A DNA stretch of 64,000 nt from Betaproteobacteria bacterium UBA1934. GTDB lineage: Bacteria; Pseudomonadota; Gammaproteobacteria; Burkholderiales; Rhodocyclaceae. A program made the position numbers and the translations under genes. Positions within the stretch are counted from its first letter, which is position 1, and every line of letters starts with the position of its first letter. The notes beneath the pieces were generated by a model, which saw only the letters and a list, made by a program, of their open reading frames with translations, did no database searches and was not told the DNA's origin. Where the stretch lies: NCBI GenBank assembly GCA_002337055.1, contig DDFG01000001.1, positions 425,870 through 489,869 on the forward strand. Reading direction: 5' to 3'. This document shows positions 19,080 to 27,688 of this stretch, one piece after another.

Positions 19080-20201
19080 ATGGGCGTCGATCTGAAACGT
19101 AGGGCGCTGATGGCCTGGCTGGGAGGCGCCGCGGCGGGCCTCTGGTGCGGATCGGCTTTTGGCAGGTTGGAAGAACTGGCAGCGGATCGGATTGCTGCCG
19201 CCTGGCGAGGTCGTCAGCCGGAAGATCCCTATCATTGCGGGGTACTCCGGGCGGACTGGCGTCGGCGTCGCCTTCTTGTCGAGTGGTCTGTTCGGCTACC
19301 GACGCGCCCGCATGGATTGCTACGCGAAACGAACGGCAATCTGCTGGTCGCGGGGGTTCGCCCAGGGCACTGGTTGTGGCGCATCGGGCGAGACGGCGAG
19401 GTGCTGGCGCGTGTAGACCTGCGCGACGAGCCAGGTGCCGCACGCCTCGGCGGCCATGCGCTGGTGCTGGGCGATCATGTGTTGACGGCGGAAACGGACT
19501 ATCAGACCGGACGCGGGGTTATCGGCGTGCGCGATGGTCGCACGCTGAAAAAACTGGATCAATGGCAAAGCGGCGGGATCGAACCGCACCAGTTACTGGC
19601 CGATCGGGAGGGGCACCTGATGGTAGCCAACGGCGGCATCCATCGCACGCCCGAAGACAAGAAGATCGACCTGCCGCGAATGGCGTCGTCGCTTACCCGG
19701 CTCGATCATCGCAATGGGCGTGTGCTCGAACAATGGCAACTCGACGATAGGCGGCTGAGTTTGCGACACCTCGCGTGGAATGTCGATCCGGCGGATGGCG
19801 CGCCTTTGCTGGGTGTGGCGATGCAGTCCGAGCACGACAGTGCTGCCGATCGCGCCCGCGCACCAGTGCTGGCTGTGCTGGCCGATGGCGAACTAAGCCC
19901 GGTTGCTGGCAACGGCAGTGGCTATGCGGGCGACATCGCCCCGGCCTCGCGCGGTGGATTCGTGCTCTCCAGCAATTCAAGGGGCCTCGTCAGCTGGTGG
20001 CACCCCGCGCAGGCGGATCAGATGCAGCCGGTTGTGGAAATGCAGGAAGCCTATGCACTGGCCAACTGGCGTCGGGACGGCGCTCTGGTGGCGACCGCGC
20101 CAGGTCTCATTCGCTGGCATCCCGCCGAGCCGCCGGCCTTTCTGGCCTGGCCGGAACCGATGGCGCTGGATAATCACTGGATATGGCTGGAGTCAACCTG
20201 A
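19080..20201 (+). CDS. DUF1513 family periplasmic protein
   Basis: A 373-residue protein that starts 1 bp after the receptor stop. The N-terminus KRRALMAWLGGAAAGLWCG has a twin-Arg and a hydrophobic core, so Tat export is possible. The body resembles the DUF1513 family, a beta-propeller-like fold (RPHGLLRETNGNLLVAG, QSGGIEPHQLLADREGHLMV, ANGGIHRTPEDKKIDLP, LRHLAWN) usually encoded in iron-uptake loci beside imelysin-type proteins. Its exact role is unknown; imelysin is not present here. Confidence 0.82.
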   Translation: MGVDLKRRALMAWLGGAAAGLWCGSAFGRLEELAADRIAAAWRGRQPEDPYHCGVLRADWRRRRLLVEWSVRLPTRPHGLLRETNGNLLVAGVRPGHWLWRIGRDGEVLARVDLRDEPGAARLGGHALVLGDHVLTAETDYQTGRGVIGVRDGRTLKKLDQWQSGGIEPHQLLADREGHLMVANGGIHRTPEDKKIDLPRMASSLTRLDHRNGRVLEQWQLDDRRLSLRHLAWNVDPADGAPLLGVAMQSEHDSAADRARAPVLAVLADGELSPVAGNGSGYAGDIAPASRGGFVLSSNSRGLVSWWHPAQADQMQPVVEMQEAYALANWRRDGALVATAPGLIRWHPAEPPAFLAWPEPMALDNHWIWLEST

Positions 20202-20285
20202 CAACCACGCGCCCGGAACATCGGGCGGTGGATCATGTCTCAATAGATATCACACTACGGATGCAACCGGACAGGAGGATTCATC

Positions 20286-20741
20286 GTGACTGACAAGAAA
20301 GCCAAGGCGATCATCGCCATTCTGAACCGGATACTGGAAACCGAATTGGCCGGCGTGGTGCGCTATACGCACTATTCGCTCATGGTATATGGCTACAACC
20401 GCATTCCTATAGTTGGTTGGCTGAAAGACAACGCCAGCGAGGGACTGGCGCACGCGCATCGGGCAGGCGAGATGGTGACCTTGCTGGGTGGACACCCCTC
20501 CCTCAAGATCGGCTCCCTGCTTGAATCGGAGAAGCACGATATTGGCGACATCCTGCGCGAGAGCCTTGAACACGAGCGCACCGCACTGGCCGCCTACTAC
20601 GAATTGCTGAAAACGGCGGAAGGGCATTCGGTGCTGATCGAGGAATACGCGCGCGAAATGATCGTTGCCGAGGAAATGCATCTCGACGAGGTCAACAAGA
20701 TGCTGCGTGCGCCCGGCGACCTCAAACCCTTCAAGGACTGA
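20286..20741 (+). CDS. Ferritin-like (bacterioferritin-type) protein
   Basis: A 151-residue four-helix protein with the ferritin pattern of carboxylate and His ligands: ETELAGVVRYTHYS in helix 1, EGLAHAHRAGEM in helix 2, EHERTALAAYYELL in helix 3 and AEEMHLDEVNKML in helix 4. These match a di-iron ferroxidase centre. Start is GTG 20286 with a strong AGGAGG upstream. It closes the iron island and would store or detoxify incoming iron. The bacterioferritin heme Met cannot be assigned with certainty. Confidence 0.85.
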   Translation: MTDKKAKAIIAILNRILETELAGVVRYTHYSLMVYGYNRIPIVGWLKDNASEGLAHAHRAGEMVTLLGGHPSLKIGSLLESEKHDIGDILRESLEHERTALAAYYELLKTAEGHSVLIEEYAREMIVAEEMHLDEVNKMLRAPGDLKPFKD

Positions 20742-20810
20742 TCGAAGCCCGACCATTCAGGTGCGCGCTCGGGCACAATGGCGGCAACCGCTGATTCCGC
20801 ACTTTGAGGC

Positions 20811-21758
20811 ATGACGACGCACACCCGTAATCTGGCCGATTGGCAGCATCCGCATCGTTTTGATACCGGCAATCGGGTCGGTGAGGCACGATCGCGCTGG
20901 GTCCTGGCGTTGACCTTGGTGACGATGGTGGTCGAAATTATCGCGGGAGGCTGGTTCAACTCCATGGCCCTGCTGGCGGACGGTTGGCACATGAGTTCGC
21001 ACGCGCTGGCCATCGGCCTTGGAGCGCTGGCGTACTGGGCGGCACGGCGCTGGGCGGACGATCCTCGCTTTGCCTTCGGTACATGGAAGATCGAGGTTTT
21101 GGGCGGTTTTGCCAGCGCCATCTTGCTGTTGGGTGTGGCGCTGCTGATGGTCTGGGTTTCGCTCGAACGGCTGTTTGCGCCGCAACCCATTCAGTTTGGC
21201 GAGGCGATGACCGTCGCGGCGATCGGTTTGGTGGTCAACCTGGTGTCGGCCGTGTTACTGGGGCACGGGCATGCCCCTGCGCACGGGCATCATCACGGAC
21301 ACGATCATGCGCACGCGCACCCCGACGATCTCAATCTCAAGGCTATCTACCTGCATGTGTTGGCCGACGCGCTGACCTCGGTGCTCGCCATTGCGGCGCT
21401 GGCGGGGGGATGGCTATTCGGCTGGAATTGGCTCGATCCGTCGATGGGTATCGTTGGCGCCGCGCTCGTGGCAGTGTGGGCGAGCGGTTTACTGGTCGAT
21501 ACCGCACGGGTGCTGCTGGATCGCGAGATGGATAATCCGCTGGTAGCCGAAATTCGGGATGTTGTCGCCAGTCTTCCCGCCGCGGGCGAAACTGAAATCA
21601 CCGATCTGCACGTCTGGCGCGTTGGACGCGCCAGCTATGCCTGTGCGCTCGGACTGGTGACTCACGATGCGGGGCTGACTCCCGCCGACATTCGTGCTGC
21701 GCTCGCTGTGCACGAGGAGATCGCGCACAGCACCATCGAAATCCAGCGCTGCTGCTGA
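20811..21758 (+). CDS. dmeF: Cation diffusion facilitator, DmeF-type metal exporter
   Basis: A 315-residue CDF transporter, a cytoplasmic-membrane antiporter for divalent metals. Six membrane segments, with metal-site residues in LLADGWHMSSHA (D57, H60, H64) and in the fifth segment HVLADALTS, plus a His-rich loop of alternating Gly-His and Ala-His between segments 4 and 5 and a C-terminal ferredoxin-like domain. The combined pattern is that of DmeF (Co/Ni export) more than ZitB or FieF. It follows the ferritin-like gene by 69 bp. Confidence 0.85.
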   Translation: MTTHTRNLADWQHPHRFDTGNRVGEARSRWVLALTLVTMVVEIIAGGWFNSMALLADGWHMSSHALAIGLGALAYWAARRWADDPRFAFGTWKIEVLGGFASAILLLGVALLMVWVSLERLFAPQPIQFGEAMTVAAIGLVVNLVSAVLLGHGHAPAHGHHHGHDHAHAHPDDLNLKAIYLHVLADALTSVLAIAALAGGWLFGWNWLDPSMGIVGAALVAVWASGLLVDTARVLLDREMDNPLVAEIRDVVASLPAAGETEITDLHVWRVGRASYACALGLVTHDAGLTPADIRAALAVHEEIAHSTIEIQRCC

Positions 21759-21783
21759 GCGCGGCAGCGCGCGGACTTCCGGC

Positions 21784-22275
21784 TTACTCGTCGAGCAGGC
21801 TGCGCAGCATCCAGGCCGTTTTTTCGTGCACTTCAAGGCGTTGCGTCAGCAGATCGGCTGTGGGCTGATCGTTGGCCGCCTCGACTACCGCGAACAGCTT
21901 GCGGGCCGTGCGAGCGGTGGCTTCCTGCGCGCTGACGAGATGGCGGATCATGTCGTTGGCCTTGGGCGAGCCGTCAACTTCCTTGATCGACGACAGCTTC
22001 AGGTATTCCTTGAAGGTGCCCGGTGCAGGCTGGCCCAGCGCGCGAATGCGTTCGGCGATCAGATCCAGCGCATTCCATTGCTCTGTGTATTGATCCATGA
22101 ACATGACGTGCAGGCTGTTGAACTGCGGGCCGGTGACGTTCCAGTGAAAATTATGGGTCATCAGATACAGTGTGAAGCTGTCCGCCAACAACGCTGAGAG
22201 GCCCTTGCCGATCGTGCGTCGATCATCGTCGCTGATGCCAATGTCAATGGCGGGAAGACGGGGTTTTTTGCTCAT
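21784..22275 (-). CDS. dps: Dps DNA-protecting ferritin
   Basis: A 163-residue Dps protein, forming a dodecameric shell that oxidises Fe(II) with H2O2 and shields DNA. The ferroxidase signature is present (HNFHWNVTGPQFNSLHVMF followed by DQYTEQWNALDLIAERI). ATG 22275 has AGGAG at a good distance. It is convergent to dmeF, with 25 bp between the stops. Confidence 0.95.
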   Translation of the reverse strand: MSKKPRLPAIDIGISDDDRRTIGKGLSALLADSFTLYLMTHNFHWNVTGPQFNSLHVMFMDQYTEQWNALDLIAERIRALGQPAPGTFKEYLKLSSIKEVDGSPKANDMIRHLVSAQEATARTARKLFAVVEAANDQPTADLLTQRLEVHEKTAWMLRSLLDE

Positions 22276-22406
22276 GGTGTTCTCCTGTTACAAAGGTGAA
22301 AAAGACGGTTGGGTCGCGGCTGAATTCAGTATCGTCAATGCAACGGGAGAATGCCAATCGAAACTTTCAATCATCCCGATACGGCCAATGCATCGCCCTG
22401 GAAGTC

Positions 22407-22643
22407 TCAGTCTTCGCAACAGTCCGGTTCGGGCGGCGTGCCTCCATTCTGGCGTCGGACTTTCTCTCGGTAGCGGGTGCTTTTTTCTTCCGAGTTGGCA
22501 AAGACGTAGCGGCCAGCCAGTACGCATCCTTTCATCCCCGGATCGCATGGCAAACCCTGAATGCGGGTGCAGTGGCCATTGATTTCGTGCGGGCATCCCC
22601 AGGTCGTCATGGTATCGAAATACTGGAAAAGTGTGCCGGACAT
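22407..22643 (-). CDS. Small Cys-rich protein of unknown function
   Basis: A 78-residue protein with Cys residues in WGCPHEINGHC, LPCDPGMKGC and a terminal CC, a spacing suggestive of metal or Fe-S binding. A second ATG at 22610 gives 67 residues and begins at MTTWGCPHE. Neither start has a strong ribosome-binding site. I recall similar short proteins in betaproteobacteria but cannot name the family. Only weak shadows lie on the opposite strand. Confidence 0.6.
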   Translation of the reverse strand: MSGTLFQYFDTMTTWGCPHEINGHCTRIQGLPCDPGMKGCVLAGRYVFANSEEKSTRYREKVRRQNGGTPPEPDCCED

Positions 22644-22758
22644 CTTACGCCGTCACAATTTGTAACGGAATTGTTTTGTGCGGCTGTACTCCAACCAGTT
22701 GAAAAAGCGTTTTTCGTCCGTAGATAGTCTCCACCAGCGTCGTCAAACGGAGGTGATC

Positions 22759-22992
22759 ATGAACGTTGTTTACAATAGCGAGCAGTATTCGGTGCTGGCG
22801 TATCCCGCCCAGCAGAGTTACGAACTGGTCGACAAGAGCGGGGGGCGCATGCTCTTCCTGCGCGGGCCGGCGGCGCAGCGGTTCAATGACGACATCCAGC
22901 GGATTCCCGATGAGGAGCGCACCGAAGAGGCAATTGACGCGGTCATCGACGAGTATTGCATCGGCAATGCGCGGCCCATTGTGTTCCATTGA
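22759..22992 (+). CDS. DUF3567 family protein
   Basis: A 77-residue cytoplasmic protein starting at ATG 22759 behind a textbook GGAGGTGATC. The pattern MNVVYNSEQYSVLAYPAQQ ... YELVDKSGGRMLFLRGP ... DEYCIGNARPIVFH matches DUF3567, a family I know only from Betaproteobacteria. Function unknown. It lies 49 bp upstream of another lineage-specific small gene. Confidence 0.85.
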   Translation: MNVVYNSEQYSVLAYPAQQSYELVDKSGGRMLFLRGPAAQRFNDDIQRIPDEERTEEAIDAVIDEYCIGNARPIVFH

Positions 22993-23041
22993 CGTGCTAG
23001 ACTGCGATTTCCCCGAAATCACCTCTTGAGAATGATCTGAA

Positions 23042-23242
23042 ATGGGCATCGTCAATTCAAATTACGTTTCCGATTACACCACCTGGATGCGCGAGCAGAT
23101 GGCGCAGAACCCGGAGTGGGAAGAGTCCCAGCGTACGGGGCGCGCATTGTGGTGGGACAAAAAGCAGGAACTCGACACCACTGCCCGTTACGATGCCGCC
23201 AAGGTGCCTGCCAAAGCGTACCCGTACGATGTGAATTTCTGA
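23042..23242 (+). CDS. DUF3460 family protein
   Basis: A 66-residue protein. The core EWEESQRTGRALWWDKKQ and the ending KVPAKAYPYDVNF match DUF3460, a short soluble betaproteobacterial family of unknown function. A clear terminator follows 23 bp after the stop. Confidence 0.85.
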   Translation: MGIVNSNYVSDYTTWMREQMAQNPEWEESQRTGRALWWDKKQELDTTARYDAAKVPAKAYPYDVNF

Positions 23243-23265
23243 TTCACGGTTTGCGACGCAAAAAG

Positions 23266-23291
23266 AAGGCCGGTCATTGACCGGCCTTTTT
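23266..23291. terminator. Bidirectional rho-independent terminator
   Basis: A perfect 10-bp stem AAGGCCGGTC / GACCGGCCTT with a 3-base loop, followed by T's on the plus strand and preceded by an A run on the left. It sits between the convergent DUF3460 and pat genes and can serve both. Confidence 0.92.
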
Positions 23292-23293
23292 CG

Positions 23294-25987
23294 TCAGATC
23301 AGCGGTTTGACGACCCGCTTGACGGCGTTATCCTCCGGATGCGGGTGGATGGTGAAGCCGAGATTGGTCATCAACTGGAACATCTTGCCGTTGGCCGCCA
23401 ATACGTCGCCGATGATGGCTCGATACCCCTTGGAACGCGCGCAGTCGATCAACGCCATCATCAGCCGCCGGCCGACACCGCATTTTTGCCATTGGTCGCC
23501 CACCGCCAGCGCGAACTCGACCGATTCGCCGTCCGGCCCGGTGACGTAACGGGCGACGCCAATCTGCTCATCGCCGCCGTCGTCGTTGGCGATGACGGCG
23601 ATCAGCGCCATTTCGCGGTCGTAGTCGATCTGGGTGAATCGCACCAGCATGGTCTGGGTGAGCTCCCGCATGGTGTCCATGAAACGGAAGTAGCGCGATT
23701 CGTCGGACATGCTGCGCACGAATGTCTGCTCAAGCTCGGCGTCTTCTGGACGGATGGGACGAATGGTGACGATGCGGCCGTCGCTCAATTGCCATTCCTG
23801 CACCAGATGAACAGGGTAGGGGTAGATCGCCATGTGCGCGTAGCGGTCGGTGCTGGCGTGCGGCGCGTGGTCAATCACGAGGCGCGCGTCGGCGGCGATG
23901 GCGCCGTTGTCGTCGACGATCAATGGGTTGATGTCGACTTCAACGATCCACGGCAACTCGCAGACCATTTCCGAGACGCACAACAACACTTCTTCGAGCG
24001 CCTGCATGTTGACCGGCGGCATGTTGTGAAATTCGCCCAGCAACTTGGAGGCCTTGGTCGAGCGGATCAGATCCTGCGCCAGCACATAGTTCAACGGCGG
24101 CATGGCAACGGAGCGGTCGCTGAAAATCTCGACTTCGTAGCCGCCGGCGCCGCAGGTGATCACCGGCCCGAACACCGGGTCGCGGAAGACGCCGACCATC
24201 AGTTCGCGGCCATGCGGATGGGCGATGAAGGGCTCGATGGAAATGCCGTTGATATGCGCGTTGGGGAAACGTTTGCTGACGGTATCGAGAATGTCGCGGT
24301 AGGCGTTGCGGACTGCCGGCGCGTTGGAAATGTTGAGACGTACGCCGCCAGCGTCGGACTTGCGGAGCAGGTCGGGAGAATCGACCTTCATCGCCACCGG
24401 AAAACCCATCTGCTCGGCGAGCAATAGCGCCTCGGTCGAGGTGCGCGCCACCATGGTCTGCGCGACCGGTACGCGGAACGCCCGCAGAATGGCTTTGGAT
24501 TCCATTTCCGAGAGCACCCTCCGCCGTTCGGCCAGCAGGGCTTCCACCAGCATCTTGGCGCCTTCGGCTTCCGGCCGGTTGTGCTGCCGGGTGGATTCGG
24601 GTGTTTGCAGCAGTAGTTTTTGGTTGTGGTAGTACAGCGCAATGTGGTGGAACAGTTCGATGGCCACTTCCGGCGTGCGGAACACCGGAATTTCTGCCGC
24701 TTCCAGCAAGGTGCGCGCTTCGTAGGTTTGCGGGCCACCCATCCAGCAGCACAGGATGGCCTTGCTTCCGGTTTGCTTGACTGCCTCGACCACAGCCTGG
24801 GCGACTTCCGTCGGTTTAGTCATGGCCTGCGGCGTCAACATCACCAGAATGGCGTCGACTTGCGGGTCTTTCAAGGTGGAGAGAATGGCGTCGCGGTAGC
24901 GTTCGGGCGGCGCGTCACCCGCCATGTCGATGGGGTTGTTGTGTGACCAGTTGACTGGCAGGCACTGGTTCAGCGCCGCCATGGTGTCGGGTGACAGTTC
25001 GGCCAGAGGAATGCCCAGGTCACCGGCACGATCGGCCGCCATGGCGCCGGGGCCGCCACCATTGGTGATGATCGCCAGCCGGGTGCCGAGCGGGCGGAAC
25101 TTGAAGGCCAGCGCCTTGGCGGCAAAGAACAACTGCCCGACGTTCTGCACGCGCACCACACCGGCGCGGCGGACAGCGGCGTCGAACACAGCGTCGCTGA
25201 CAGGTACCATGCCGGAGTGCGTTTTGGTGGCCATCGAGCCGGCCTCGTGCCGTCCCGCCTTGAGCAGCAGAATCGGCTTGATGCGGGCGGCCGAACGCAG
25301 GGCGCTCATGAAGCGGCGGGCGTTGCGGATGCCCTCGATGTACATGAGGATGTAATGCGTGCGGTGATCGTAGATCAGGTAATCGAGAATTTCGCCAAAA
25401 TCGACGTCCGAGGTGCTGCCCAACGAGATGACCGAAGAAAAGCCGACACCATTGACATTGGCCCAATCCAGCACGGCTGTGCAGATGGCGCCGGATTGCG
25501 ACACCAGCGCCAGATTGCCGGTGCTGGCGCTGACCTGGCTGAAAGTGGCGTTGAGCGCCCGATCGGGTCGGATGATGCCGAGGCAATTGGGGCCGAGAAT
25601 GCGCACGCCGTAAGAACGCGCGATTTCAAGCATCTTGCGCTCGATGGCGGCGCCAACATGACCGGATTCCGAGAACCCGGAAGTGATAATAATGGCATTT
25701 TTAATGCCGCTATGTCCGCATTGCTCGACGATTTGCGGCACCGCGGCAGGGCGCGTGGCGATGACGGCCAGTTCGACGCGGGCGCCGATTTCCTCAATGC
25801 TCTTGTAGCAAGGCTGGCCGAGCACTGTCTCGCGCTTCGGGTTGATGGGATAGAGGCGCCCCTTGTATCCCGATTCGAGAATATTCTTGAAAATGATATT
25901 GCCGACCGAATTTTCCCGTTCCGATGCGCCGATGACGGCGACGGATTTGGGTTCAAAAAGACTGGTCAGATAATGGTGTTCGATCAT
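23294..25987 (-). CDS. pat: Protein lysine acetyltransferase Pat (acyl-CoA synthetase-like/GNAT fusion)
   Basis: An 897-residue protein built like PatZ/YfiQ: CoA-binding and ligase domains of NDP-forming acyl-CoA synthetases (SVAVIGASEREN near residue 15; SQSGAICTAVLDW), an ATP-grasp region (AMKVDSPDLLRKSDAGGVRL; GRELMVGVFRDPVFGPVI), and a C-terminal GNAT domain from about residue 735 (RIVTIRPIRPEDAEL ... GVGRRLMMALIDCARSKGYR). Such enzymes acetylate a Lys of acetyl-CoA synthetase and other proteins. ATG 25987 starts MIEHHYL; TTG 25999 is an alternative. The synthetase His (KTHSGM) is present. It stands alone and reads away from the GGDEF gene. Confidence 0.92.
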   Translation of the reverse strand: MIEHHYLTSLFEPKSVAVIGASERENSVGNIIFKNILESGYKGRLYPINPKRETVLGQPCYKSIEEIGARVELAVIATRPAAVPQIVEQCGHSGIKNAIIITSGFSESGHVGAAIERKMLEIARSYGVRILGPNCLGIIRPDRALNATFSQVSASTGNLALVSQSGAICTAVLDWANVNGVGFSSVISLGSTSDVDFGEILDYLIYDHRTHYILMYIEGIRNARRFMSALRSAARIKPILLLKAGRHEAGSMATKTHSGMVPVSDAVFDAAVRRAGVVRVQNVGQLFFAAKALAFKFRPLGTRLAIITNGGGPGAMAADRAGDLGIPLAELSPDTMAALNQCLPVNWSHNNPIDMAGDAPPERYRDAILSTLKDPQVDAILVMLTPQAMTKPTEVAQAVVEAVKQTGSKAILCCWMGGPQTYEARTLLEAAEIPVFRTPEVAIELFHHIALYYHNQKLLLQTPESTRQHNRPEAEGAKMLVEALLAERRRVLSEMESKAILRAFRVPVAQTMVARTSTEALLLAEQMGFPVAMKVDSPDLLRKSDAGGVRLNISNAPAVRNAYRDILDTVSKRFPNAHINGISIEPFIAHPHGRELMVGVFRDPVFGPVITCGAGGYEVEIFSDRSVAMPPLNYVLAQDLIRSTKASKLLGEFHNMPPVNMQALEEVLLCVSEMVCELPWIVEVDINPLIVDDNGAIAADARLVIDHAPHASTDRYAHMAIYPYPVHLVQEWQLSDGRIVTIRPIRPEDAELEQTFVRSMSDESRYFRFMDTMRELTQTMLVRFTQIDYDREMALIAVIANDDGGDEQIGVARYVTGPDGESVEFALAVGDQWQKCGVGRRLMMALIDCARSKGYRAIIGDVLAANGKMFQLMTNLGFTIHPHPEDNAVKRVVKPLI

Positions 25988-26359
25988 CGTCAACCCCAAA
26001 TGCGAAATGCGTTAATGTGCAGTCGCGCAGAAGTACGTCCGCTCTGCGTCCAATCTAACATATTCGGTGCGGGGTATCCATGTGGCCGTGCGCGAACCGC
26101 CCGGAATGACTGATCGAGACTGATCGATTATGGCTTGGCGCCCTGGCATGCCTGTTGGCAACATTGGGCAAAAATCTCGTCGCGCGTGTGAAATATCTGG
26201 CTTGTCCTGGTCATATTAAAGTAGCATTCTGTATCCATAATCATGTGGAACGTCGTCGCAAAACGCTTTGGCACTGAATGCGGGTGTGCCATGGGTGAAC
26301 GAGGCGAGACGTGGAGACGGTAAAGCGGTGAGTACCATGCATTCGTTGACGGAGGACGC
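25988..26359. other. 372-bp intergenic region between divergent pat and GGDEF genes
   Basis: No credible gene is seen. The stretch is less GC-rich than its flanks in the middle and must hold the promoters of both divergent genes; no strong consensus promoter or palindrome stands out by eye. GGAGGA at 26351-26356 is the ribosome-binding site of the GGDEF gene. Confidence 0.6.
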
Positions 26360-27688
26360 ATGAGCGGGCGCTCAGTCGATGAACCACCCGATTCCGGCGC
26401 ATTGACGCACCGGGAGGAAATTCTGTTTGAGCAGCTGCGCGCATTTTTTGCGCGCACGCGCACGGCCATCATGTGTGCACCGTTAGCGTGGGTGCTGCTT
26501 ATGTGGATCCACCTTGCCCATGTTGAACTCGCCACCGCCCTTAGCTGGGTGACGATGGTGGTCGTTCCGGATGCAGTGGCGCTGATGGTTGCCAGCCGAT
26601 TCGAGCACAATTTCCCGCGGCCCGAGCGATACGCATTCTGGCGCCACCGGCAACATATGCTGCACGGCTTGGCAGGCCTGGCATGGGGGGCCTCCGTCTT
26701 CTTCTTTGTCCGGCCGGGCGACATCCAGGGCGAGTTGGTGACATATGTTTTTTTGGTGGCAATCTCCGCTACCTGTGTCACCGCGCTTTCACCTTTTCGG
26801 TCTGCCGTGGCGGTGTTTACCGTGTGCATTGCGCTACCGCCGATGTTCGTCATGATGCGGGCGGGCGATGCCTTTCACTGGCAACTGCTGGCAGGTACGG
26901 TGGCGCTGGTGGTGGTGGAGAACATTTTTGGCTGGGTCGCCAACCGCGAATTGATGCGGGGTATCGAGCAAGCGGTCAGCAATCGTCGCCTGAACGAGGC
27001 GTTGCTGCTGACCCGCGACGAGTTACATCGGGCGAACATCGAACTGGCAGCCAAGAACCGCGAACTGACCGGGATGACGCAAAGCCTGCGCGAACTGGCC
27101 ATGCACGACGATTTGACCGGATGTTATAACCGCCGTTACCTGATCAGGCACATTGAGGAAGAAATCGCCTTATGCGCCCGGCACGATCTGGCGGCCGCGT
27201 TATTGATGCTGGATCTCGACCACTTCAAGAAAGTCAACGACGAATGCGGGCATCTTGCAGGCGATGCGGTCTTGCGCGAAATGACCGAAATCGTGAAGGC
27301 GAGTTTGCGCGATAGCGACATCTTTGCCCGATATGGCGGTGAGGAGTTTGTCGCCGTGCTGCGTATGACGGACGCCCACGAGGCGATGAATCTCGCGGAG
27401 CGGTTGCGCAAACAGATTGCCGAGCATGTCTTCGAAGCCATTTCAGATCGGCGACAGGTCACGGTCTCCATCGGTGTTGCCGAATTCCAGCCGGGAGACA
27501 CCGCCGATGGCTGGCTGGAGCGGGCGGACTCGGCACTGTATCAGGCCAAAGTAGCCGGTCGCAATCGCGTGACGACCTATGCGCAGCTGTCGCTGCCGGT
27601 GCAACCCGATGCGGAGATTGCGTTTGCCAGACGGTCGAGCGTAGCCGGTGAAAGCGTTTCGGCGATCAAGGGAACCGGTAGCGAGTAG
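26360..27688 (+). CDS. Membrane diguanylate cyclase (GGDEF)
   Basis: A 442-residue protein that would make cyclic di-GMP. The N-terminal half has about five to six membrane segments, then a coiled coil (about 205-245) and a GGDEF domain. The active site is GGEEF (326-330), with the product-inhibition I-site RDSD (317-320) exactly five residues before it, so activity and feedback control look intact. ATG 26360 has GGAGGA. The last 37 residues, beyond the usual end of the domain, overlap mnmH on the other strand. Confidence 0.93.
   Translation: MSGRSVDEPPDSGALTHREEILFEQLRAFFARTRTAIMCAPLAWVLLMWIHLAHVELATALSWVTMVVVPDAVALMVASRFEHNFPRPERYAFWRHRQHMLHGLAGLAWGASVFFFVRPGDIQGELVTYVFLVAISATCVTALSPFRSAVAVFTVCIALPPMFVMMRAGDAFHWQLLAGTVALVVVENIFGWVANRELMRGIEQAVSNRRLNEALLLTRDELHRANIELAAKNRELTGMTQSLRELAMHDDLTGCYNRRYLIRHIEEEIALCARHDLAAALLMLDLDHFKKVNDECGHLAGDAVLREMTEIVKASLRDSDIFARYGGEEFVAVLRMTDAHEAMNLAERLRKQIAEHVFEAISDRRQVTVSIGVAEFQPGDTADGWLERADSALYQAKVAGRNRVTTYAQLSLPVQPDAEIAFARRSSVAGESVSAIKGTGSE

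Noticed and set aside
23339..24427. 362-residue plus-strand ORF inside pat
   Set aside because: It is a codon-bias shadow of the well-supported acetyltransferase on the minus strand and shows no domain or ribosome-binding site.
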